Shown one piece after another: positions 59,401-64,000 of a DNA stretch of 64,000 bases. The notes under the pieces are model-generated. The model saw only the letters and a program-made list of their open reading frames with translations. It had not been told where the DNA came from and did not search any database. Source of the stretch: Schistosoma haematobium (taxonomy: Eukaryota > Platyhelminthes > Trematoda > Strigeidida > Schistosomatidae). Location of the stretch: the NCBI RefSeq assembly GCF_000699445.3, contig NC_067195.1, positions 57,082,465 through 57,146,464 of the forward strand, given 5' to 3'. Positions within the stretch are counted from its first letter, which is position 1; each line of letters starts with the position of its first letter. The translations under genes and the position numbers were made by a program.

Positions 59401-62400
59401 AAGGGCTACTCGCGGAGTTAGAAAGTAGTAATGTGGAGTATTGAATATAAATAAAAATCCAAAAAATGCGAGATTATTGTCTGTCATATTATTTTGTCAA
59501 TGTAAAGGATATTAATTTTTTTCTGAATGCCCTGGTACGGCCGAGAGTGGGGAGAGTCCGCTCTCCCTCTCGAAATGCTCTCACATGGCCACGCGTATAC
59601 AGCCTCTGCCAGGGAAGTCCTACTCATTGCCTTCTCGTGGCGGGGGTGTTGTTTACGAAAATGAGAGGACGAAAAGCGAATGTCCGGCGCTTTAACCGGA
59701 TTCCAAATCAATGGTGCACATGGGCTCCAGTATCCTGCGGGAACAAATGGCGTATGAACCAATCGTTGGTCACCGGCTACCATGGGACTGCATCTCCTTA
59801 CGATGCTCCACTGCCTTGTGGGTTAGACCTTTAGGTCAAAGGCTCGGGGAGTGGCCCCTAAGAAAACCACCTGCTTCGGTTTGGGCACCCGGGCAGTATC
59901 ACAGCCCACACACAAATTGATGAACTCTTTATGCCTATGGAAATTACCTTTCTCGCTTTGAAAAACAAACAATTGATTCAGATTATTATCATTACAATTA
60001 TTGTCATTATTAATACTATTACTATTATTACTACTATTATTGTAATTATTGTTATTATTATTATTATCATTATTATTATTATTTTCCACATTATTCACCC
60101 TCTTTTATACTTATACAGCGGCTCGTCTTTGGTGGAAATTCGACTGTATCTAAACGTTCTCGAGTCACTGTCCGGTTGAAAATTGTATGTTACCACCGAA
60201 TACGAGGACTGAAGCAGTTTTTCTGAAACCATGTGCACCATTCAAACTGGCTGCCTTCAACGTTCGCACATTTATGCAGGTCGGACAACAGATAGGGCTG
60301 GCTATGTCTTTGGAAAGTCTTAATATTGATGTTTGTTGTCTATCCGAGACCCGTATTCAAGACTCTGGCGAAGTACTACAAATTCGATCTCCATCTGTCA
60401 CTTCGAAAAGCTTGTTTTACGTGCGCTTATCCGGGGACACTGTGGCATCTTCGTCTGGTCTTGCTGGCGTTGGTGTCGCACTAAGCGCTAGAGCTGAGGC
60501 AGCACTAGTCGATTGGATCCCCATTAACAGTCAGTTATGCGCTGTTAGATTAGAAAGTTCCATCAAAGTGAGAAGAAATCGGCGTGAGAAACGATGTCTT
60601 TTCGTCATCTCCGCCTATGCTCCGACAGATTGCAGCCCGGATGCAATCAAGGATGAGTTTTACCACCAGTTATCAGTTCTTCTCCAGAAAGTGCGTTCGA
60701 CAGATATTGTAGTACTAGCCGGAGACTTGAATGCCCAGGTCGGGCGTCTAGGCACAGAAGAGAGTCGTTTAGGTGGCCGATGGGGACTCGTTGGTCGCAG
60801 GTCAGATAACGGGGACCGTCTACTGCAACTTTGCACAGACCACAACCTGTTTCTGGCTAGCACTAACTTTCGGCACAGTCATCGCCGATGTGCCACCTGG
60901 CGTCCTCCCTCTGCATCTCAAGCCTGGACTCAGATTGATCACATCGCGATCAGCTACCGCTGGCGTGGTTGTGTACAAGACTGCCGCTCCTTTTGGAGTA
61001 CCTATCTGGACTCTGACCATACCTTGGTCTGCGCCAATCTTGCCTTACTTTTCAGTGGCCAACGAAGTGACCACCACCAAAAGATTGATGTTAGCAAGCT
61101 GGTTGCAACTTCTGTTGCAAGTAAGTATCGAACCGAGCTAGCCTCTAGGCTAGCTACCACTCCACCGAAAAGTATAGACGAGCATTGGTTGCAATTGCAT
61201 GACGCCATGAAAATGGCGGGATCAGTCAGTTGTGGGTTTGCGAAACGTCCCGCTTTTAAGCACTGGGTTTCTCCAGGTTCCTTACAACTCATTGAAGCCC
61301 GTCGGTCTACTCCGGGTGACCGTGAGTTTGACCATAAACGAAGGATGTTACGTAAGGAAATTGGGCAAAGCTTGCGTAAGGACCGAGAAGCCTGGTGGTC
61401 GATGCGTGCTAATGAGCTGGAAGCAGCAGCTGCATCTGGTAACTACTGGAAGCTCTTCCAGCTCATCCGAGCCACTAGCAGCAAGAAGTCTGGTGTGAGT
61501 GAAACAATCTGTGGGGATGATGGGATGCCAATCACTAACATCTATCGACGTCTTGGACGATGGGCAGAATTTTTCGAAGGGCAGTTCAACTGGCCTGCTG
61601 CTCCGGCAACATCGGTCAGACTGTCCTGCCCTCCATGGCCGGTGACGACTGATCCACCAAATGAGGCGGAAGTCCGCAAGGAACTCCAACTCTTGAAGCG
61701 TTACAAATCACCTGGCTCAGATGACTTACCTCCGGCTCTTTTTAAAGATGGTGGTGACTTTTTGACTAAGGAATTGACGACGTTGTTTACAAAGGTTTGG
61801 GAACTAGAGAGTGTACCAACGTCATGGAATGAGTCGATAGTTGTCCCTATCTTTAAAAAGGGTTCACGTCGTTCCTGTAACAACTATCGGGGGATAAGTT
61901 TACTTCCGATTGCGTCCAAGCTATTGGCTTCCGTCATTCTTCGTAGGTTGTTCAAAACCCGAGAAAGATTGACTCGCGAGGAGCAGGCTGGGTTTCGTTC
62001 TGGTCGAGGATGTATTGATCATATATTCACCCTCCGCCTAATGTTAGAACACCGCCATACTTTTCAAAGGCCAACAATCGTAGTGTTTCTTGACATCAGG
62101 GCTGCCTTCGATTCGTTGGACAGGACTGTTCTCTGGGATTGTCTATTGAAGAAAGGTGTGCCTGAGAAGTTTATTAACATCCTAAAGGCCCTATATACAA
62201 ACACCTCAGGCAGAGTGAGGGCATACAACTACCTCTCTCCATTGTTCCATTCGAGCAGTGGGGTTAGGCAGGGTTGCCCAATCTCACCATTCCTCTTCAA
62301 CTTTGCCATCGATGACATTCTGGAAACAGCTCTGATGGATGTAAGTAATGGTGGTGTGGATCTGTTGCCTGGAGAAAGACTTCTCGACCTTGAGTATGCA

Positions 62401-63820
62401 GACGATATTGTCTTACTGTGCGATAATGCCCAAGGCATGCAATCCGCACTTAATCAGTTGGCAATCAGTGTCCGTAGGTATGGTATGTGCTTTGCACCTT
62501 CGAAGTGCAAAGTACTTCTACAAGACTGGCAGGATTCTAATCCTGTATTCAGCCTGGATGGTGAGCAGATAGACGTAGTTGAGAAGTTCGTGTATCTGGG
62601 TAGCTGCATAAGTGCTGGTGGGGGTGTGAGTGATGAGATCAATGCACGAATAGTGAAAGCCAGAGCGGCTTATGCCAATCTGGGCCACCTTTGGCGCCTT
62701 CGTGATGTTAGTCTGGCTGTAAAAGGTCGGATCTACAACGCGTCGGTGAGAGCAGTTTTGCTCTATGCTTGTGAAACCTGGTCTCTCCGAGTTGAGGACG
62801 TTAGACGACTCTCTGTGTTCGATCATCGCTGTCTCCGAAGGATTGCTGACATTCAGTGGCAACACCATGTCAGTAATGCAGAGGTTCGGCATCGTGTGTT
62901 CGGGCACAGAGATGATAATTCAATTGGTGTCACCATCTTGAAACACCGACTTCGGTGGCTTGGACATGTTCTACGAATGTCGTCCCAGAGAATTCCACGT
63001 CGTGCATTATTTGCCGACTCTGGGACTGGTTGGAAGAAGCGGAGAGGTGGTCAGTGCATGACATGGTGTCGTGGTATGAAAGAAAGCTGCAAAGGACTGG
63101 CTTCTGTTGGTCCTTCACGACTCCCTGGTTGGGGTCTGAGAGATGGTGCTACACAGTGGCTAGAGACGTTATCAGATATGGCTCAGAATAGAAGCCAGTG
63201 GCGATCCTGCTGTAACCTTCTTTTACTTTCTTCATAAAAAGTGGTTGTGTCTCCTTTACCTGAAAGATTTCTTCTGATTGTACCTTTTCGTTCCGTCGTT
63301 ACTTCCACACTACCTTACTCCAATCTCTTCGTCATTGTTCTCTTTTTCTTTTGCGCTCCTTAGTTTTTTTTCTACTTCTCTTCGAATTCTCATTGTTTTG
63401 TGTGGCGCATATATATTGGCGCTCTCTTGTACCAATATTCATATGTTCAAATAAATAAAAATAATTTTTTTCTGAATACCAACTTCTTGTTCAAAGTAAA
63501 TCAGGAAATTTTTGTACTTGTCGATGAATGCTATTTTTAGTTCAAAATATTACTGCTATAGTCACATTTTTAAAATTTTCTGCTGTTTTTTGTTCTTAGC
63601 ACAGGTTCAGCCTCAGATAAGTTGGTGCCAAATTGATTATGAAGTCATTTGGAGGTCAGGAAGTGGTTGTCCGATCACGAAATTGTCCACTGTTATTGAA
63701 AGCCAAAAATTATCATCAGACAATACGCCAGATTTAATGAAAGTTCCACCAGCACCACCTCTGTGCTTAGCCGCTATAAATATCAAGTCAGTTACACAAA
63801 AACATTCAAGTCATTCTGAG
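45602..63820 (+). CDS. POLA1: DNA polymerase alpha catalytic subunit, 5' part (11 exons, continues past the window)
   Basis: Exons 45602-45608, 45644-45744, 45776-45872, 46857-47098, 50095-50470, 51292-51612, 54376-54494, 55289-55381, 56287-56435, 57285-57349 and 63600-63820 join in one frame with GT/AG ends, giving 597 residues. Seen: the N-terminal pol-alpha region ([18 protein letters not shown]-type block [24 protein letters not shown]), basic patches (PKKKRL, KKRK) that look like nuclear signals, an acidic/leucine motif [13 protein letters not shown] (about residues 153-165), then the start of the family-B exonuclease-like domain ([41 protein letters not shown]). The order matches POLA1 proteins, which with primase start Okazaki fragments. 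The palm motifs lie beyond the window. Introns 4, 6 and 10 are swollen by mobile elements. No other B-family polymerase has this N-terminus. Confidence 0.92.
46857..47098 (+). CDS. POLA1: POLA1 exon 4 (residues ~69-149)
   Basis: Acceptor TTGGTATGTAG, donor GTGAGT. Codes for [20 protein letters not shown], then a Lys/Ser-rich part and [10 protein letters not shown]. The last 36 bases and the donor site reappear at 48539-48583. Confidence 0.9.
47455..47750 (-). mobile_element. ORF-less RTE-A derivative, 3' part (split copy)
   Basis: On the minus strand this is the inner 5' UTR (CCATGTGCACC-like to GCACCCGGGCAGTACC) joined directly to the 3' UTR (TGTGGCGCATATGTGTTTG, GATGCCCCCTTGTACC, AATATCTATGTGTTCAAATA). 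The join resembles that at 13000-13465. The remaining 5' part is at 48346-48535; RTE-B lies between. Confidence 0.8.
47770..48345 (-). pseudogene. RTE-B 3' fragment nested inside the RTE-A derivative
   Basis: Minus strand frame 48262-48062 reads [34 protein letters not shown] and [10 protein letters not shown], followed by the RTE-B tail to about 47785. It interrupts the RTE-A derivative in its 5' UTR, so it inserted later. Confidence 0.85.
48346..48535 (-). mobile_element. ORF-less RTE-A derivative, 5' part (split copy)
   Basis: Minus strand 5' end CCCTGGTACGGCTGGGAGTA to CCGGGTTGGTGG, the outer 5' UTR of RTE-A. Its continuation is at 47750-47455. Confidence 0.8.
48539..48583 (+). repeat. 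45-bp duplicate of the POLA1 exon 4 end and its splice donor
   Basis: Matches 47063-47107 at 42 of 45 positions, including the exon end and the GTGAGTTTC donor. It touches the outer end of the RTE-A derivative. It has no upstream acceptor of its own that could be recognised, so it is probably not an exon. Confidence 0.85.
49432..49505 (+). repeat. tRNA-like sequence in POLA1 intron 4, probably a SINE head
   Basis: A-box-like TTTGGGGAGTAGTTAAAGG and B box GCAGGTTCGAGTCTC, spaced as in a tRNA. Acceptor pairing is poor. A related but different SINE family from the hammerhead-bearing one is possible. Confidence 0.45.
50095..50470 (+). CDS. POLA1: POLA1 exon 5 (residues ~150-274)
   Basis: Acceptor CAATCTTTAG, donor GTACAA. 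Starts [20 protein letters not shown], a motif like the one in yeast and human subunits that binds the Ctf4/AND-1 hub (inference from position and pattern), followed by a Ser/Pro/Arg-rich linker. Confidence 0.88.
51292..51612 (+). CDS. POLA1: POLA1 exon 6 (residues ~275-381)
   Basis: Acceptor GAATTTTCAG, donor GTATGC. Acidic part ([17 protein letters not shown]), then [20 protein letters not shown], the first strand of the exonuclease-like domain. Confidence 0.9.
51925..53065 (-). pseudogene. SR2-like RTE element, internally deleted (POLA1 intron 6)
   Basis: Minus strand: endonuclease start ([24 protein letters not shown]), [40 protein letters not shown] (GDLNA catalytic block), then a direct jump into the RT at [10 protein letters not shown] (motif C, FADD kept), [13 protein letters not shown] and [17 protein letters not shown]. 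It continues in decayed frames to the 3' end at about 51925. RT motifs A and B and the linker are missing. A short piece ([20 protein letters not shown]) at the join includes a little RT sequence. Confidence 0.85.
53067..53473 (-). repeat. LTR-like repeat unit, copy 2
   Basis: On the minus strand it starts TGTTTATCTATATTCC and ends near AAAGTCACAACA. It is a close copy of 39920-40292 with a longer (TAA)n run (53370-53427). It abuts the truncated 5' end of the SR2-like element. Confidence 0.55.
53370..53427. repeat. (AAT)n microsatellite
   Basis: About 19 uninterrupted units, within the LTR-like copy 2. Confidence 0.95.
54085..54175 (-). mobile_element. SR2-like 5' leader scrap
   Basis: CAACTCCGAGGGCGGAGTTT and AATGGTTTAATTTG follow the leader of the SR2-like copies at 25770-25830 and 59255-59330 (minus strand). 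No coding part is attached. Confidence 0.55.
54376..54494 (+). CDS. POLA1: POLA1 exon 7 (residues ~382-421)
   Basis: Acceptor ACCGTTTCAG, donor GTTAGT. Codes for [20 protein letters not shown] and [13 protein letters not shown]; the frame joins exon 6 through a split Gly codon. Confidence 0.9.
55289..55381 (+). CDS. POLA1: POLA1 exon 8 (residues ~422-452)
   Basis: Acceptor TTATTTTCAG, donor GTAAGT; 31 codons, [20 protein letters not shown] to KFRCK. Too short to stand out as an open frame but fits between exons 7 and 9 in phase. Confidence 0.88.
56287..56435 (+). CDS. POLA1: POLA1 exon 9 (residues ~453-501)
   Basis: Acceptor TTGTTTCAG, donor GTAAGT. Codes for [20 protein letters not shown], a YLEVRYAA segment and [10 protein letters not shown], one of the best conserved blocks of this family. 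Confidence 0.92.
57285..57349 (+). CDS. POLA1: POLA1 exon 10 (residues ~502-523)
   Basis: Acceptor GTTATTTAG, donor GTAAGT. 65 bases coding for [27 protein letters not shown] is a family hallmark. Confidence 0.88.
57960..59425 (-). pseudogene. SR2-like RTE element, internally deleted (POLA1 intron 10)
   Basis: Minus strand: 5' leader (59420-59220, with a GCCCAACC...CCCTCC stretch), endonuclease start scrap (RRCNLTVL near 59080), a jump to RT motif A ([20 protein letters not shown], 59040-58985). RT continues through a [13 protein letters not shown] motif B and the [14 protein letters not shown] motif C (FADD to FADY), then [14 protein letters not shown] and [12 protein letters not shown]. 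The C-terminal part reaches [14 protein letters not shown] near the 3' end. The endonuclease core is deleted and motif C is mutated. Confidence 0.85.
59513..59528. repeat. 16-bp target-site duplication, left copy
   Basis: TAATTTTTTTCTGAAT, identical to 63462-63477. Confidence 0.9.
59975..60085. repeat. (ATT)n-rich low-complexity tract in the RTE-A 5' UTR
   Basis: Imperfect ATT/ATC units for about 110 bases. The minus-strand frame here is an artefact of poly-Asn codons. Confidence 0.85.
60187..63237 (+). CDS. RTE-type endonuclease/reverse transcriptase, intact (1016 aa)
   Basis: Single protein that nicks target DNA and primes reverse transcription of its own RNA at the nick. Endonuclease: AAFNVRT (N about 25), SETRIQDSG (E54), SAYAPTD (Y144), AGDLNAQVG (D180, N182), SDHTLV (D277, H278): all expected catalytic positions kept. 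Linker, then [40 protein letters not shown], motif [11 protein letters not shown] (D636), motif [11 protein letters not shown] (about 692-701), motif C EYADD (D739, D740), then [10 protein letters not shown] and VYLGSCIS. The C-terminal part carries [25 protein letters not shown] and a Cys-containing end. Length fits the RTE clade (about 1000). The first ATG (60187) is used; MSLESLN-type Met at 60304 is inside the endonuclease and too late. Expression may come from an internal promoter or from POLA1 read-through; neither is shown. Confidence 0.93.
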   Translation: MLPPNTRTEAVFLKPCAPFKLAAFNVRTFMQVGQQIGLAMSLESLNIDVCCLSETRIQDSGEVLQIRSPSVTSKSLFYVRLSGDTVASSSGLAGVGVALSARAEAALVDWIPINSQLCAVRLESSIKVRRNRREKRCLFVISAYAPTDCSPDAIKDEFYHQLSVLLQKVRSTDIVVLAGDLNAQVGRLGTEESRLGGRWGLVGRRSDNGDRLLQLCTDHNLFLASTNFRHSHRRCATWRPPSASQAWTQIDHIAISYRWRGCVQDCRSFWSTYLDSDHTLVCANLALLFSGQRSDHHQKIDVSKLVATSVASKYRTELASRLATTPPKSIDEHWLQLHDAMKMAGSVSCGFAKRPAFKHWVSPGSLQLIEARRSTPGDREFDHKRRMLRKEIGQSLRKDREAWWSMRANELEAAAASGNYWKLFQLIRATSSKKSGVSETICGDDGMPITNIYRRLGRWAEFFEGQFNWPAAPATSVRLSCPPWPVTTDPPNEAEVRKELQLLKRYKSPGSDDLPPALFKDGGDFLTKELTTLFTKVWELESVPTSWNESIVVPIFKKGSRRSCNNYRGISLLPIASKLLASVILRRLFKTRERLTREEQAGFRSGRGCIDHIFTLRLMLEHRHTFQRPTIVVFLDIRAAFDSLDRTVLWDCLLKKGVPEKFINILKALYTNTSGRVRAYNYLSPLFHSSSGVRQGCPISPFLFNFAIDDILETALMDVSNGGVDLLPGERLLDLEYADDIVLLCDNAQGMQSALNQLAISVRRYGMCFAPSKCKVLLQDWQDSNPVFSLDGEQIDVVEKFVYLGSCISAGGGVSDEINARIVKARAAYANLGHLWRLRDVSLAVKGRIYNASVRAVLLYACETWSLRVEDVRRLSVFDHRCLRRIADIQWQHHVSNAEVRHRVFGHRDDNSIGVTILKHRLRWLGHVLRMSSQRIPRRALFADSGTGWKKRRGGQCMTWCRGMKESCKGLASVGPSRLPGWGLRDGATQWLETLSDMAQNRSQWRSCCNLLLLSS
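63462..63477. repeat. 16-bp target-site duplication, right copy
   Basis: Identical to 59513-59528; follows the A-rich end of the element directly. Confidence 0.9.
63600..63820 (+). CDS. POLA1: POLA1 exon 11 (residues ~524-597)
   Basis: Acceptor GTTCTTAG, donor GTATGC. Starts [16 protein letters not shown], later [15 protein letters not shown]. The TAG acceptor at 63598 is chosen over the CAG at 63602-63604 because it keeps phase and gives Ser at the join. Confidence 0.88.
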
Positions 63821-64000
63821 GTATGCGTTATTTTTAGATCTAGGATACAGTTGGTTTGTAGACATGTTATTGATATTGAATTTCGTGGTTAAGTAATTTT
63901 ACTTTGATAGTTCTGCTTTAAGTGATATAATTTAGTAATATTCGTAATAATAATTTATCAAAACTGTAATATCCACTATCCTACTGCATATACTTAGAAA

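Larger units (their letters stand above)
59529..63461 (+). mobile_element. Full-length RTE-A non-LTR retrotransposon
   Basis: A 3933-bp element lying in POLA1 intron 10 in the sense direction, between perfect 16-bp duplications. It has a 658-bp 5' UTR beginning GCCCTGGTACGGCCGAG, one 1016-codon reading frame, and a 224-bp 3' UTR ending CAAATAAATAAAAA. Other pieces of the same family occur at 3395-3500, 3950-4640, 9013-9335, 13000-13465 and 47455-48535. The intact frame and perfect duplication point to recent insertion. Confidence 0.92.

Noticed and set aside
59823..60098. Minus-strand frame rich in Asn
   Set aside because: It is a translation of the ATT-type low-complexity tract in the RTE-A 5' UTR.

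Overview
The window is animal nuclear DNA that reads as a schistosome (blood fluke) genome. The evidence is: AT-rich, intron-bearing genes; 31-35 bp micro-introns near the 5' ends of two conserved genes; and a transposon mix typical of schistosomes (RTE/SR2-type and CR1-type non-LTR elements, a gypsy-type LTR element, and tRNA-derived SINEs carrying a hammerhead-ribozyme motif). The species cannot be fixed by eye.

Two host genes are visible. An exosome-core gene of the RRP43/EXOSC8 type lies at about 4.95-5.92 kb (two exons, 34-bp intron). The 5' part of the DNA polymerase alpha catalytic subunit gene (POLA1-like) starts at 45.6 kb and leaves the window after exon 11 at 63.82 kb. Its eleven exons join in one frame to give 597 residues: the conserved N-terminal region, an acidic linker and the start of the family-B exonuclease-like domain. 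The catalytic palm lies beyond the window.

Almost everything else is mobile DNA. 0-4.8 kb: a gypsy gag start at the edge, an SR2-like relic split by other relics, and a 1.25-kb fold-back enclosing an RTE fragment. 9-17.7 kb: RTE fragments, including a nearly full-length but inactivated element on the minus strand and an ORF-less RTE derivative. 17.7-34 kb: AT-rich gene-poor DNA with four hammerhead-type SINE copies, a MITE-like terminal-repeat element, a perfect AT-centred palindrome, an internally deleted SR2-like copy and a large inverted repeat. 34.3-41.5 kb: a decayed gypsy pol, CR1-type LINE relics and an LTR-like unit. POLA1 introns 4, 6 and 10 also hold elements; intron 10 carries an intact 1016-codon RTE-type endonuclease/reverse transcriptase flanked by a perfect 16-bp target-site duplication, the one apparently young autonomous element here.

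RTE-A and RTE-B below are working labels for two sequence families seen in this window, not database names. SR2-like is used by resemblance to schistosome RTE-clade elements. Element borders are read by eye and are approximate unless a duplication or repeat edge fixes them.
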